The position numbers and the translations under genes are program-made. From Evansella sp. LMS18 (GTDB lineage Bacteria; Bacillota; Bacilli; Bacillales; Salisediminibacteriaceae), in contig NZ_CP093301.1 in assembly GCF_024362785.1 (NCBI RefSeq), positions 1 to 64,000 on the forward strand: 64,000 nucleotides of DNA. Direction: 5' to 3'. The notes under the pieces are model-generated. The model was not told the DNA's origin, searched no databases, and worked only from the letters and a program-made list of their open reading frames with translations. Positions 16,924 to 26,128 of the stretch are shown here, piece by piece (position 1 is the stretch's first letter; every line of letters begins with the position of its first letter).

Positions 16924-17547
16924 ATGACAAAACTGTCGAGACGTCAACAGGACATACTGGATTTTATTAAGGATGAGGTCAGTAAACGGGGATACCCCCC
17001 TTCTGTCCGTGAAATCGGGGAAGCTGTTGGACTTGCTTCCAGCTCCACTGTACACGGGCACCTGTCAAGACTTGAAAAAAAAGGATTTATCCGACGCGAC
17101 CCTACTAAACCGAGAGCGATAGAAATAATCGGCGCGGAGAAGGAAGTGCAGAATGTCACAGAAAGCCCTTCCATCTATGTACCAATCATAGGTAAGGTTA
17201 CAGCCGGACAGCCTATCACCGCCATTGAAAATATTGAAGAATATCTTCCTCTGCCAGCCAGTTTCGTGCAGGATGAAAACTCTTTCATTCTTGAAATTTC
17301 CGGTGATTCCATGATTGAAGCGGGGATCTTTGATGGCGACTATGTTGTGGTACGCCAGCAGCGGGATGCTTCAAACGGAGACATTGTTGTAGCAATGACC
17401 GAAGACGAAGAAGCTACAGTAAAACGCTTCTTTAAGGAAAAGGATTATATCAGGCTCCAGCCGGAAAACTCCACTCTGGAACCTATCATCTTAAGAAATG
17501 TCCACATCCTCGGAAAAGTTATCGGAGTATTCCGCTCCGTACATTAA
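16924..17547 (+). CDS. lexA: SOS repressor LexA
   Basis: A 207-residue repressor with an N-terminal winged helix-turn-helix (about residues 1-65) and a C-terminal S24 peptidase domain. The self-cleavage site is A94-G95 in V-T-A-G-Q. The catalytic Ser129 is in I-S-G-D-S-M and the Lys167 is in A-T-V-K-R. It represses SOS genes and is inactivated by RecA-stimulated autocleavage. In this window its boxes are seen upstream of lexA, yneA and recA. Confidence 0.97.
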   Translation: MTKLSRRQQDILDFIKDEVSKRGYPPSVREIGEAVGLASSSTVHGHLSRLEKKGFIRRDPTKPRAIEIIGAEKEVQNVTESPSIYVPIIGKVTAGQPITAIENIEEYLPLPASFVQDENSFILEISGDSMIEAGIFDGDYVVVRQQRDASNGDIVVAMTEDEEATVKRFFKEKDYIRLQPENSTLEPIILRNVHILGKVIGVFRSVH

Positions 17548-17550
17548 ACA

Positions 17551-17589
17551 AAAAAGAGTATCACGCCTATAAGGCGCGATACTCTTTTT
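17551..17589 (+). terminator. Terminator of lexA
   Basis: AAAAAGAGTATC..CGCC / GGCG..GATACTCTTTTT long stem ending in a T run, right after the lexA stop codon. It also faces the convergent secreted-protein gene and may serve both. Confidence 0.9.
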
Positions 17590-17619
17590 TATTGCCTTTA
17601 ATCAGTTTTTCAGCTGACT

Positions 17620-17895
17620 TTAGTTCACTACTACCTCAATTGCCCGTTTATCGCTCCCCGGGCCAGTATGAAGCATATAATGAATCGGGTGCAGGCCACG
17701 CTGGTCGTCATAATGCTTGTTGTTTAAAATCTTACCGTTAGTAGGGTCTGTACCGTGAAATGGTTCTTCTTTAATGATAACTTCGTTTCCATTTGGTGTA
17801 ATAATCTTATGCTCGTGTGCTGAAACGCCTGCTGCCGCGCTAAATACAAATGCTGCTGTCAGGCACATAATAACCGCTTTTTGAAATTTTCTCAT
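17620..17895 (-). CDS. Secreted small protein of unknown function
   Basis: A 91-residue protein with a clear Sec signal peptide (basic start, hydrophobic core to about residue 22, cleavage near A-G-V-S-A-H). The mature part of about 65 residues is His-rich, with H-E-H and several further histidines, and contains a P-N-G-N-E-V-I-I-K strand. I do not recognise the family. The number of histidines could suggest metal binding, but that is a guess. It is monocistronic, converges on lexA, and has an R1 repeat upstream. Confidence 0.65.
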   Translation of the reverse strand: MRKFQKAVIMCLTAAFVFSAAAGVSAHEHKIITPNGNEVIIKEEPFHGTDPTNGKILNNKHYDDQRGLHPIHYMLHTGPGSDKRAIEVVVN

Positions 17896-18101
17896 ACTTA
17901 TCCTCTCCTTGATTCTTCACTCTAATAAATATAATTTTAACTCATAAATCCTGTTTACCTTCAAAAATTATAAAAATGAGGACTTTTATCCAAAAATTTT
18001 AATTCTAAAACACTAAGAGAAATATATTTCTGTAATTATTTCTAAACAGCCCCCCTGCTTATGAACCGGGACTTTTTTTGTTGATGTTCCGCATATGATG
18101 A

Positions 18102-18260
18102 TATAAAGTGAACCTTCAATCAGCGGGGGATTATTCATCCTCCACTGATTGTTAGTTGAACCAATCGGGATGTTATCGTCCGTTATCTCCCGCCTAAACC
18201 TCTTCGATTCCACACCTGTTTTGAAGCGGGAGTTATACGGACGGTTATATCGGGATAAAT
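18102..18260 (+). repeat. R1 repeat, full-length copy
   Basis: About 159 bp, TATAAAGTGAACCTTCA to TATATCGGGATAAAT, with both hairpin modules. Paired changes in the first stem keep it mostly intact. It lies in the 17896-18351 gap between the secreted-protein gene and the DUF523 gene. The rest of that gap shows nothing recognisable. Confidence 0.85.
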
Positions 18261-18351
18261 ACAATTCTGTAACCTTGTTAGTTAAAAAAATATTCCAATT
18301 ATACAAAGCATTAGTACAACAGGAACTAAAATATGAGTTGGCAGAGCAATA

Positions 18352-19326
18352 CTAAGCATAATTCCTACCCTTCCCTGAGTCTGTTATGTCAATAAGCTGA
18401 TCCGGGTAAGGGTAAAAAAATGTCTGTGCACGCAAATAGACATTTTGAAAACGTACGATCCAGGCTCTTAACACCCCTGCCGGACTGCTGAGGGGCACCT
18501 GGTTTTCTCTGTATTGTTCCACAAGCCCCAGAAAAAAAGCCTTTTCTTCTGTGGTAAGCTCTTTCGAGAAATATCCCATGATGTGATGCAGTACATTTAT
18601 TTTCGAGGTGAAGCCTGGCGGTTCCTCCAGCAACTCATAAAGGACTTTTTCATAGGATTCATAAACCTGCAGCGGTTCTCCTTTCTTATTATTCGCAATA
18701 ATGCGGCCCAGTTGTTTCAGCTTAACTTGATCATACGCCATGAATAAGTACTTATTTTTCGTGTGAAAATCCAGCAGAGCCTTAAATGAGCTGCTTTTTT
18801 TTATTTGTCTGAACCGTGAAAGTGTAAAGAGCTTTATTAAGAAGTGTTCTCTTATCTGGAAATTTCTGAGCCGCCCTTCATCTTCGATTGCCAGATGAGA
18901 ATACTTCCTGTTGACCGCACTGCCAAAAAAACCTGCACTCTTACCTATTGTGGGTCCCCTTTCTGCTCCTTTCATAACTTTCGCATCAGATATACCACAG
19001 CTTGGTGAACGGTTCTTTAAAATAAATCCATCCACCTCCCCCAGTGAATCAAGAAATACATTTGAAAAATCATTCATCTTATCAGAAATATCCCTGTCTT
19101 CTTCCGGCTGAACCAGACGCAATTCTCCTTCGCCAGCTGATACGATCCTAATAGGTTTCCTTGGAGTTCCGAGACCAATTTCAACCTCCGGGCAGACTGT
19201 CACATAATTGACGAACGGGGCAAGCTTTTCTGTGAACTTATCGTTTATAATATCACCATTAAACCGGCACGAATCAAAACCGAGACATTTGCTGACCACA
19301 ACAATTGGTTTTTCAAAATTATCCAT
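18352..19326 (-). CDS. DUF523-DUF1722 two-domain protein
   Basis: A 324-residue protein. The N-terminal DUF523 domain (about residues 1-150) has its conserved cysteines in S-K-C-L-G-F-D-S-C-R, V-C-P-E-V-E-I-G-L-G-T-P-R and K-N-R-S-P-S-C-G. The C-terminal DUF1722 (YbgA-like) domain (about 190-310) is helical. The fusion is known in many bacteria. DUF523 members have been linked to thiouracil desulfuration and Fe-S chemistry (TudS), so a sulfur-related role is possible but not shown here. It is transcribed alone between glnA's terminator region and an R1 repeat. Confidence 0.8.
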   Translation of the reverse strand: MDNFEKPIVVVSKCLGFDSCRFNGDIINDKFTEKLAPFVNYVTVCPEVEIGLGTPRKPIRIVSAGEGELRLVQPEEDRDISDKMNDFSNVFLDSLGEVDGFILKNRSPSCGISDAKVMKGAERGPTIGKSAGFFGSAVNRKYSHLAIEDEGRLRNFQIREHFLIKLFTLSRFRQIKKSSSFKALLDFHTKNKYLFMAYDQVKLKQLGRIIANNKKGEPLQVYESYEKVLYELLEEPPGFTSKINVLHHIMGYFSKELTTEEKAFFLGLVEQYRENQVPLSSPAGVLRAWIVRFQNVYLRAQTFFYPYPDQLIDITDSGKGRNYA

Positions 19327-19532
19327 TTCCGCAGCTCCTTTTTAGTTATACAGTTACCGCTTAAAATGATACCTGTTCAGAGGCTGAATAATCCTCATAA
19401 TACTTCCACATTCCCGATTTATTTTTATTGTTAACTCAGTACGGCAATATCATAATAAATAATTTCAGACTAAATAAGTCCACTATTGAACGAAAAGATG
19501 ACCAGGAGACATTTTTTAAACCAAACCAGGAA

Positions 19533-19564
19533 AAAGCCCTCGGCATCCGATTGCCGAGGGCTTT
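19533..19564 (-). terminator. Terminator of glnA
   Basis: AAAGCCCTCGGCA / TGCCGAGGGCTTT perfect 13-bp stem directly after the glnA stop codon. Confidence 0.92.
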
Positions 19565-19569
19565 CATTA

Positions 19570-20907
19570 TTAATACGTACTCATATACTGTTCTCTCTCC
19601 CAAGGATGGACCTGGGTTCTGAACATATCCCATTCGATTTCTTTTGCTTCTACGAAATGCTCTAAAGCGTGCTCTCCAAGGGATTTTGTGATAACTTCGT
19701 TCTTTTTCAGTGCGTTAATCGCTTCCTTCAGTGTAGCTGGCAGTGCCTTAATACCTTCTGCATCACGCTCCTCTTCATCCATTGCATAGATGTTTCGGTT
19801 CGTTTCTTCCGGAGGAGTCATTTCATTGCGGATTCCGTCCAGGCCGGCTGCTAGAAGTGCCGCCATTGCCAGGTAAGGATTCGCTGCAGGGTCCGGGCTA
19901 CGTACTTCAATACGTGTGCTGATCCCTCTGGAAGAAGGAATTCTTACAAGCGGTGAACGGTTACGCATGGACCAGGCGATATAGCAAGGTGCTTCATAGC
20001 CAGGAACAAGACGCTTATAAGAGTTAACTGTCGGATTAGTGATTGCAGTAAAGGCATCTGCGTGTTTTAACGTTCCTGCAAGGAACTGCATTGCCGTTTC
20101 GCTCAGCTGATTTTCTGTATCAGGATCGAAGAAAGCATTCTCATTGTTTTCACGGAAGAGGGACATGTTGGCGTGCATTCCGCTTCCGTTAACACCGAAT
20201 AATGGCTTAGGCATGAATGTTGCATGCAGGCCGTGTTTACGGGCGATTGTCTTAACAACGAGTTTGAATGTCTGGATATTATCACATGTAGTTACCGCAT
20301 CAGCATATTTAAAGTCAATTTCATGCTGTCCTGGTGCTACCTCGTGGTGGGAAGCCTCAATTTCAAAGCCCATGTCTTCCAGTTCAAGCACGATATCACG
20401 TCGGCAGTTTTCACCAAGATCAGTCGGCGCCAAGTCGAAATATCCGCCTTTATCATTAAGCTCCAGAGTCGGCTCACCTTTTTCATCATTTTTGAATAAG
20501 AAAAATTCAGGTTCTGGACCGATGTTGAAATTAGTAAATCCAAGGTCTTCCGCTTCTTTCAGAACCCTTTTCAATACTCCGCGGGGATCTCCGGCGAATG
20601 GAGTTCCATCCGGGTTGTATACGTCACAGATAAGCCTTGCAACTTTCCCTTTCTCCGGCGTCCATGGGAAGATAACCCATGTGTCCAGATCCGGGTATAA
20701 ATACATGTCGGATTCTTCAATTCGAACAAAACCTTCGATGGAAGATCCATCAAACATCATTAAGTTATCCAGCGCTTTAGTAAGCTGGGTAACAGGGATT
20801 TCCACGTTTTTAATGATTCCCATTAAATCTGTAAACTGGAGTCTGATAAATCGTACATTTTCTTCGTCTGCCATTCGTAAAATATCTTCTTTAGAAAACT
20901 TGCTCAT
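19570..20907 (-). CDS. glnA: Glutamine synthetase, type I
   Basis: A 445-residue GSI-alpha enzyme, the Bacillus length. Landmarks: the N-terminal F-T-D-L-M-G, the D-G-S-S-I-E-G-F loop, the metal-binding G-P-E-P-E-F-F-L-F, the [12 protein letters not shown] block, G-S-G-M-H-A-N, and [13 protein letters not shown]. It makes glutamine from glutamate, ammonia and ATP. The start at 20907 sits behind GGAGGAGAAATTTTAC. Unlike in B. subtilis, the repressor gene glnR does not precede it. A TnrA/GlnR box and a structured leader do. Confidence 0.96.
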   Translation of the reverse strand: MSKFSKEDILRMADEENVRFIRLQFTDLMGIIKNVEIPVTQLTKALDNLMMFDGSSIEGFVRIEESDMYLYPDLDTWVIFPWTPEKGKVARLICDVYNPDGTPFAGDPRGVLKRVLKEAEDLGFTNFNIGPEPEFFLFKNDEKGEPTLELNDKGGYFDLAPTDLGENCRRDIVLELEDMGFEIEASHHEVAPGQHEIDFKYADAVTTCDNIQTFKLVVKTIARKHGLHATFMPKPLFGVNGSGMHANMSLFRENNENAFFDPDTENQLSETAMQFLAGTLKHADAFTAITNPTVNSYKRLVPGYEAPCYIAWSMRNRSPLVRIPSSRGISTRIEVRSPDPAANPYLAMAALLAAGLDGIRNEMTPPEETNRNIYAMDEEERDAEGIKALPATLKEAINALKKNEVITKSLGEHALEHFVEAKEIEWDMFRTQVHPWEREQYMSTY

Positions 20908-20989
20908 GTAAAATTTCTCCTCCTCAGAATGTTGTGCCACTTTGTCGTGTGGCTTAGTAAGTCTAACCTTCCACTTTCCTTACTGTTGT

Positions 20990-21036
20990 AAACGAGTCGG
21001 CAAATCCTGTTGATTTGCTCACTATGTAACTCGTTT
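20990..21036 (-). other. Nested hairpin in the glnA leader
   Basis: Two nested inverted repeats: outer AAACGAGT (20990-20997) with ACTCGTTT (21029-21036), inner GCAAATC (21000-21006) with GATTTGC (21012-21018). It lies in the probable 5' untranslated region of glnA, with no T run, so it is not a standard terminator. Confidence 0.6.
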
Positions 21037-21089
21037 AACTATTAGCTTAACTGTATTCTAACGGACATTATTTATCCTGTGTTAAATCG

Positions 21090-21106
21090 TGTCAGATTAT
21101 CTGACA
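21090..21106. promoter_or_regulatory. TnrA/GlnR box upstream of glnA
   Basis: TGTCAGATTATCTGACA is a perfect 17-bp palindrome matching the TGTNA-N7-TNACA consensus shared by the MerR-type nitrogen regulators TnrA and GlnR. It is about 180 bp upstream of the glnA start. Possible promoter elements follow it on the minus strand (TAGAAT near 21058-21063), but the -35 is not clear. Confidence 0.85.
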
Positions 21107-21206
21107 CGTTAATTTTTCTGACAAAACAAAACATTTTCACAAAGCCCGTCACAGCAGCAAGAAAAGAGGAAAGGATATTATTACTCCTTCCCCCTTACTT
21201 GCCTCC

Positions 21207-22484
21207 TTAATCCTCTTTTAATCGAAGCAACCCCTCTTTGAGAAGCCGTGCCGCTGCATCAGTTACTGCAATTTTAACATGTTCATATGTAAGCCCGCCC
21301 TGTACATAGGCAGTGTATGGAGGCCGCAGCGGCCCATCCGCTGTAAGTTCAATGCTCGCACCCTGGATAAAAGTTCCGGCTGCCATGATGACATCATCTT
21401 CATACCCTGGCATCGGACTTGGCTGAGGACTCACATGAGCATCAACCGGCGAAGCACCCTGTATCGCCTGGCAAAAAGCTATCATCATATCTTTATCCGG
21501 AAAGCTTACAGACTGAATTAAATCCGTTCTTGGAGCATCCCAGGCCGGAGAAGTTTCCATGCCTGCAAGAGATAAAAACCGGGACGTAAACATCGCCCCC
21601 TTTAGTGCCTGGCTTACTACGTGCGGCGCCAGAAAAAGGCCCTGGTACATTTCCAGCAGGCTGTATAACGAAGCTCCTCCCTTACTGCCTATTCCTGGTG
21701 CAGTAAGGCGGTTGGCGCATTTTTTTATATACTTTTCCTTACCTGTAAGATAGCCCCCTGTTTTTACAAGGCCTCCCCCTGGATTTTTTATTAACGAGCC
21801 AGCCGTTACATCGGCTCCCACATCTCCAGGTTCCTGCAGCTCTGCAAACTCGCCGTAGCAGTTATCAACAAAAACAATGAGTTCTTCATTTATTTCCTTT
21901 ATAAACCGGACCATTTCCCCTATCTCAGCAATGGTGAACGATGGGCGGTTATCATACCCTTTTGAGCGCTGAATCCCGATTACTTTTGTTTTCGAGGTAA
22001 TTTGGCTTTGCACATTTTCATAGTCCACTCCGCCATCATCTTTAAGAGGGACATATTTATAAGTGATGCCAAAATCCATTAAGGACCCGTCCATGTCTCC
22101 TCTTAACCCGATAACTTCCTCCAGGGTATCATAAGGCTTACCTGTTATATAAATCAGCTCATCTTCCGGGCGGAGCAGGCCGAATAGTGCTGTGCTGATT
22201 GCATGTGTCCCCGATACGATCTGGGGCCTCACAAGGGCGGCTTCTCCGCCGAACACCTGGGCATAGATACTTTCCAGTGTTTCTCTGCCGGAATCGTCAT
22301 ACCCATAGCCTGTCGATGGGTTAAAATGGAACTCTGAAACTTGATGTTTCCGGAAAGCCTTTAACACTTTCCGCTGATTTGCTTCACTGATTTTCTCTGT
22401 TTCATAAAAAAGCGGAGCCAGGTCCTTCTGTGCTTTTTCCGCAAACTCCTCAAGCAGTTTTAAATTCTGTGTGTTTTCGTCCAT
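21207..22484 (-). CDS. ynbB: PLP-dependent YnbB (methionine gamma-lyase-like family)
   Basis: A 425-residue fold-type I PLP enzyme of the family often labelled aluminium resistance protein or methionine gamma-lyase family. Landmarks: F-N-P-S-T-G-Y-G-Y-D-D near residue 45, the V-S-G-T-H-A-I substrate loop, F-V-D-N-C-Y-G-E-F with the PLP-ring Asp, and G-S-L-I-K-N-P-G-G-G with the probable Schiff-base Lys. The substrate is not established. The start at 22484 follows GAGGAG and lies 1 bp from the hflX stop codon, so the two form an operon. In B. subtilis glnRA comes next; here only glnA does. Confidence 0.88.
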   Translation of the reverse strand: MDENTQNLKLLEEFAEKAQKDLAPLFYETEKISEANQRKVLKAFRKHQVSEFHFNPSTGYGYDDSGRETLESIYAQVFGGEAALVRPQIVSGTHAISTALFGLLRPEDELIYITGKPYDTLEEVIGLRGDMDGSLMDFGITYKYVPLKDDGGVDYENVQSQITSKTKVIGIQRSKGYDNRPSFTIAEIGEMVRFIKEINEELIVFVDNCYGEFAELQEPGDVGADVTAGSLIKNPGGGLVKTGGYLTGKEKYIKKCANRLTAPGIGSKGGASLYSLLEMYQGLFLAPHVVSQALKGAMFTSRFLSLAGMETSPAWDAPRTDLIQSVSFPDKDMMIAFCQAIQGASPVDAHVSPQPSPMPGYEDDVIMAAGTFIQGASIELTADGPLRPPYTAYVQGGLTYEHVKIAVTDAAARLLKEGLLRLKED

Positions 22485-22485
22485 C

Positions 22486-23760
22486 TTACTCTCCTCTGCC
22501 AGATCTCTTCTGCATTTCATGATAAATAGCTGTGTCCGGGTGTGCGTAACCCCTCACGATATACTGTTCATTATCCTCCACAAACTTTTGCTCAGAAACA
22601 ATTGTCTCCTTCTGAAGACGATGGAGCCACTTTCCCTCGGCTGCATTTATGTGAATAACGTACGGGGAAAAATTTTCCTCCATGACACTTTCGATTTTCC
22701 GCTGAAGCTTGTCCAGATCTTCTTTCTCCCTGGCACTTATCAAAACAGATGGCCCCTCTGTAAAGCCAAAGAAATCGCTCTTCAGTAAATCCCTTTTATT
22801 ATAAACAGTAAGAAGTGGTATCTTGTCCGCTTCCAGTTCTTCTAACAGCTTATAAACGGTCTTCTCGTGGTTTGGAAAATCAGGGTTTGCTCCATCTACA
22901 ACATGCAAAATTAAGTCCGCTTCTTTTACCTCCTCCAATGTAGAGCGAAACGCAGCAATCAGTGCAGTAGGAAGCTGCTGGATAAACCCTACCGTATCCG
23001 TAAGGAGCACCTCGATTCCCGATGGCAGCTTCATTTTCTTTGTCGTTGGATCCAGAGTGGCAAACAGCTGATCTTCCACATAAACATCTGCTTCCGCCAG
23101 CATACTCAATAAAGTGGATTTCCCTGCATTCGTGTAGCCGACAAGGGAAATTTGAAACGCCTGGTTTCTTTTTCTTCTGCTTCGGTATCTTTCACGATGA
23201 GAAACTATCTGCTCAAGCTGATGGCGAATATCTGTCATTCTGTTTCGTATATGCCGCTGGTCTGTCTCCAGCTGGGTTTCCCCAGGGCCCCTTGTACCAA
23301 TTCCGCCCCCGAGACGGGAAAGCATCTGGCCCTGCCCCCGCAGCCGTGGGAGAAGGTAATTAAGCTGGGCAAGCTCTACCTGCAGTTTCCCTTCCCTGGA
23401 TCCTGCACGCTGCGCAAAAATATCAAGGATAAGCTGGGTGCGGTCAATAATCTTTACATCAAGTCTGTCAGTCAAATTCCTTAGCTGGGAAGGAGAGAGC
23501 TCATCATTGAAGATTACGAGCTCTATTTCCTTCTCTTCGATTACTGCTGTGATTTCCTCTACCTTGCCTTTACCTATATAAGTAGCAGAATCAGGACGGT
23601 CTTTATTCTGAATTGCTTCAGCTGCTACCTTGCCTCCAGCTGTTTTTACAAGCGCAGCAAGCTCCTCCATCCGGTAGAGAAACGCTTCTTCGTCCGTTGT
23701 TTGTGTTTTAAGCCCAACCAGCAATACTTTTTCTTCGTCTATGTTTACACGAGGCTCCAA
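22486..23760 (-). CDS. hflX: Ribosome-associated GTPase HflX
   Basis: A 424-residue protein with the HflX N-terminal domain (about 1-190, including the [17 protein letters not shown] glycine-rich linker) and a GTPase domain (G1 [10 protein letters not shown]3 D-T-V-G-F, G4 N-K-R-D). HflX binds the large subunit and splits or rescues stalled ribosomes after stress. The start codon is TTG at 23760, with GGAGGTAAAT just upstream. Immediately beyond it lies an R3 repeat element. Confidence 0.94.
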   Translation of the reverse strand: MEPRVNIDEEKVLLVGLKTQTTDEEAFLYRMEELAALVKTAGGKVAAEAIQNKDRPDSATYIGKGKVEEITAVIEEKEIELVIFNDELSPSQLRNLTDRLDVKIIDRTQLILDIFAQRAGSREGKLQVELAQLNYLLPRLRGQGQMLSRLGGGIGTRGPGETQLETDQRHIRNRMTDIRHQLEQIVSHRERYRSRRKRNQAFQISLVGYTNAGKSTLLSMLAEADVYVEDQLFATLDPTTKKMKLPSGIEVLLTDTVGFIQQLPTALIAAFRSTLEEVKEADLILHVVDGANPDFPNHEKTVYKLLEELEADKIPLLTVYNKRDLLKSDFFGFTEGPSVLISAREKEDLDKLQRKIESVMEENFSPYVIHINAAEGKWLHRLQKETIVSEQKFVEDNEQYIVRGYAHPDTAIYHEMQKRSGRGE

Positions 23761-23818
23761 ATTTACCTCCCCTTTCTTTCTTATAAAATTAAGAAAGTTG
23801 CACCTTCATCACATTAGT

Positions 23819-24010
23819 TGTCCAGTTCCAGCGACGAGCGTTTACATCTCGAGTATGCTTCGTGTTGTCTCGACGGATGCACCTCGAAGTGCTGCTAGAA
23901 GAGGAAGAGACAGCTACCGAGGTCACTTCAGGCCTTTTCGGAAGCCAAAGGGCGGCTTCTGTCAAAGTCCTTCCAGTGCTTGTCGCTCGTGAGCAAGGCG
24001 CTTACACTTT
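23819..24010 (+). repeat. R3 mosaic repeat, short copy
   Basis: About 190 bp between hflX and spoVK. It runs from GTCCAGTTCCAGCGACGAGCG to TCGCTCGTGAGCAAGGCGCTT. It contains a module CGTGTTGTCTCGACGGATGC..AGAGGAAGAGACAG (23861-23914). An inverted, longer copy lies at 26129-26518. It ends 3 bp from the spoVK stop codon. Apart from this repeat, the 23761-24013 gap holds nothing. Confidence 0.8.
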
Positions 24011-24013
24011 TCT

Positions 24014-24970
24014 TTATCCCAGCTTCAGGTCGCTGCTGTGGAAGGCTGCTGTAAGGTCAGCGCTTTTAATTAACATTAGCTGATCTCTTTCATAACTTTC
24101 TTCATCAAGCAGTCTTTTTGCCTGAGCGCGGATTGATTTTTCCAGAAGGTTCCTGATAAACCTTCCATTGCTGAAATGCTCCTCATGCTTGCTTTTCATG
24201 AAGGCGAGCAAGTCTCTTAACGTTTCTATTGCACGATTTTCCAGTTTATAATCTCTTTCCTGCACCATTTTTTCTGCCATCTTCACTAATTCTTCGACTG
24301 TATAATCAGGAAAAGTAATTTTCATGGAGAAGCGGGAAGGCAGCCCAGGGTTCAGTTTCAGGAACCGGTCCATTTCCTTTGGATAACCTGCTAATATGAG
24401 TACAAAAGCATGCTGCTGGTCTTCCATCGCTTTAACGAGGGTGTCTATCGCTTCTTTCCCGAAATCTTTTTCTCCGCCTCGTGCCAGGGAATAAGCTTCA
24501 TCCACAAAAAGTATTCCACCGAGAGCTTTTTGCACAAGATCCCTTGTTTTCTGCGCAGTATGCCCAATGTATTCACCTACGAGATCAGCTCTCTCAGCTT
24601 CAATTAAATGCCCTTTCTCGAGCACGCCCATCTCTTTAAACATTTTCGCCACAAGACGGGCTACGGTCGTTTTTCCAGTCCCCGGATTACCCTTAAAAAC
24701 CATATGAAGTACTTGTTTACCGGTTTTCAGGCCATTTTCCTTTCGTTTCTGGTTTAAATAAAGCCAGGCATATATTTCTTTCATAAATTCCTTTATTCCG
24801 GAAAGCCCGACGAAAGCTTCAAGCTCACGCTGTATCTCTTTATACGCGTGGTGTTCCGGCTTCTGGAGAAGATCGGATGTATGCTGTGAGAGAAGGGCCG
24901 GCTCATTTGCTGCCTTTTTAAGAACAACATTTATCTGCCCTTTTTTTCTCATTCTGGCTGTCTGTTCCAT
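24014..24970 (-). CDS. spoVK: AAA+ ATPase SpoVK
   Basis: A 318-residue AAA+ protein with Walker A G-N-P-G-T-G-K-T-T (about residue 95), Walker B G-G-I-L-F-V-D-E-A-Y-S-L, sensor 1 L-I-L-A-G-Y and the arginine-finger P-G-L-P-S-R-F. It matches the CbbX-like SpoVK, a mother-cell protein needed for spore maturation in B. subtilis. The start at 24970 is preferred because GGATGGTGA lies 5 bases upstream. An ATG at 24982 has no spaced ribosome binding site. It is divergent from the recombinase-like gene at 25155, and its stop codon abuts an R3 element. Confidence 0.9.
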   Translation of the reverse strand: MEQTARMRKKGQINVVLKKAANEPALLSQHTSDLLQKPEHHAYKEIQRELEAFVGLSGIKEFMKEIYAWLYLNQKRKENGLKTGKQVLHMVFKGNPGTGKTTVARLVAKMFKEMGVLEKGHLIEAERADLVGEYIGHTAQKTRDLVQKALGGILFVDEAYSLARGGEKDFGKEAIDTLVKAMEDQQHAFVLILAGYPKEMDRFLKLNPGLPSRFSMKITFPDYTVEELVKMAEKMVQERDYKLENRAIETLRDLLAFMKSKHEEHFSNGRFIRNLLEKSIRAQAKRLLDEESYERDQLMLIKSADLTAAFHSSDLKLG

Positions 24971-25154
24971 CGAGGTCACCATCCTCTATTGTATAGTGGA
25001 AATTATTCTCTCACAACTACTATACGCAGACAGTGCGTACACGTGACAAATGCCTATACAAAACCTGGTGGTGAATAAAAAGTTTTTACAGGACAAAGTT
25101 CAGTAAAGTGAATTATACTCTAATTAACTAATCCTTACAAAAGTGGTGAAGTGT

Positions 25155-26114
25155 ATGGACTATGAAAAGGAAATTGTACGGTTTATCAGTTACCTTTCCC
25201 CTGAAAAACAGCCGAGCACCTTGAGACGCTACAGGTACGACCTTATACAGTTTTTTGCCTGGCTCGAAAAAGCGGGTGATGATGAGAAAGAGCAAAGACT
25301 GCCGGGAAAAGACGAAGCCGCTGCGTATTACTCGTATATAACAGAAGAAGCCGGTTACGCTCCAGCCACTAAAAGAAGGATACTGGCGGTGCTCAGACAA
25401 TGGTTTTTATATTTTGAAGATTACCTTGCCGTTAATTTGATTGAAGGTTTTATTAATGAAACAAAGGTTTCTCCCTCTTCGGATGAGCCGCCGTTTTTAC
25501 TGCCGGAAGAGGTGGAAAGAATCTTTGAAACTCTGCCTTCAGACAGAGGGCTGACCGAAAACCAGCTGAAATACCGACATTTAATAAGAGACAGGAATGA
25601 ATCTGTTTTCCGCCTGATTTTATTTTACGGCCTTACCATTCAGGAGCTCACCAACCTTACAATGGATCATATTCATTTCGCTTCAAATGAACTTGAACTC
25701 ATCAGCCGAAAAGGGAAAAAACGAAAAAAAGCCATTGACCCGGAAGACCGTAAAAAGTTGTTTCAATATTATATGAATGTGCCCGAGCCAGTAAGACCTA
25801 ACCGGTATGACAACGCCCCTTTCCTGATTGCTTTTGACTACCAGAGGGGAACATACCGCTGGGATTATAAAAATAACCTTCCTAAAAATCTCACGGAAGT
25901 TTCTCTCCAGAAAATGATACGCCAGGAGATGCAGCGTGCCGGACTGCCGAATAAATCAGCACAGCAGCTGAGAAAAACGTATATCATTAATCAGCTCATC
26001 CAGGGAACAGATAAAAAGGCGCTTCGGGATGAACTGGCATTTGAAACAACACAGCCTCTCGACGACCTGGCAGAATGGGCCGTGCAGATTAAAGAAAGAG
26101 GATTTATCAGATAG
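25155..26114 (+). CDS. Tyrosine recombinase-like protein lacking catalytic residues
   Basis: A 319-residue protein with the layout of a phage-integrase/XerCD protein: a SAM-like core-binding domain (about 1-105: T-L-R-R-Y-R-Y-D-L, A-T-K-R-R-I-L-A-V-L-R-Q-W) and a C-terminal catalytic-like domain (about 115-310). Aligned by eye, the box I Arg is Thr161 (Y-G-L-T-I-Q-E-L), the H-x-L-R His is Gln270 (Q-Q-L-R, Arg273 kept), the L-G-H is L-A-F (294-296), and no Tyr lies at the nucleophile position. It is therefore probably unable to cleave DNA. The ATG at 25155 follows AGTGGTGA. The gene sits between spoVK and hfq in place of genes found there in B. subtilis. Confidence 0.7.
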   Translation: MDYEKEIVRFISYLSPEKQPSTLRRYRYDLIQFFAWLEKAGDDEKEQRLPGKDEAAAYYSYITEEAGYAPATKRRILAVLRQWFLYFEDYLAVNLIEGFINETKVSPSSDEPPFLLPEEVERIFETLPSDRGLTENQLKYRHLIRDRNESVFRLILFYGLTIQELTNLTMDHIHFASNELELISRKGKKRKKAIDPEDRKKLFQYYMNVPEPVRPNRYDNAPFLIAFDYQRGTYRWDYKNNLPKNLTEVSLQKMIRQEMQRAGLPNKSAQQLRKTYIINQLIQGTDKKALRDELAFETTQPLDDLAEWAVQIKERGFIR

Positions 26115-26128
26115 CCTGCTGCAGGAAC

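Noticed and set aside
20144-20911. 255-aa plus-strand frame opposite glnA
   Set aside because: It lies wholly antisense to glnA, whose protein is strongly conserved. Serine-rich composition typical of antisense frames.
24014-26114. spoVK-recombinase pair as an integrated mobile element with att sites
   Set aside because: spoVK is a fixed neighbour of hflX and hfq in Bacillus and the recombinase looks catalytically dead. The flanking repeats are also found elsewhere without genes.
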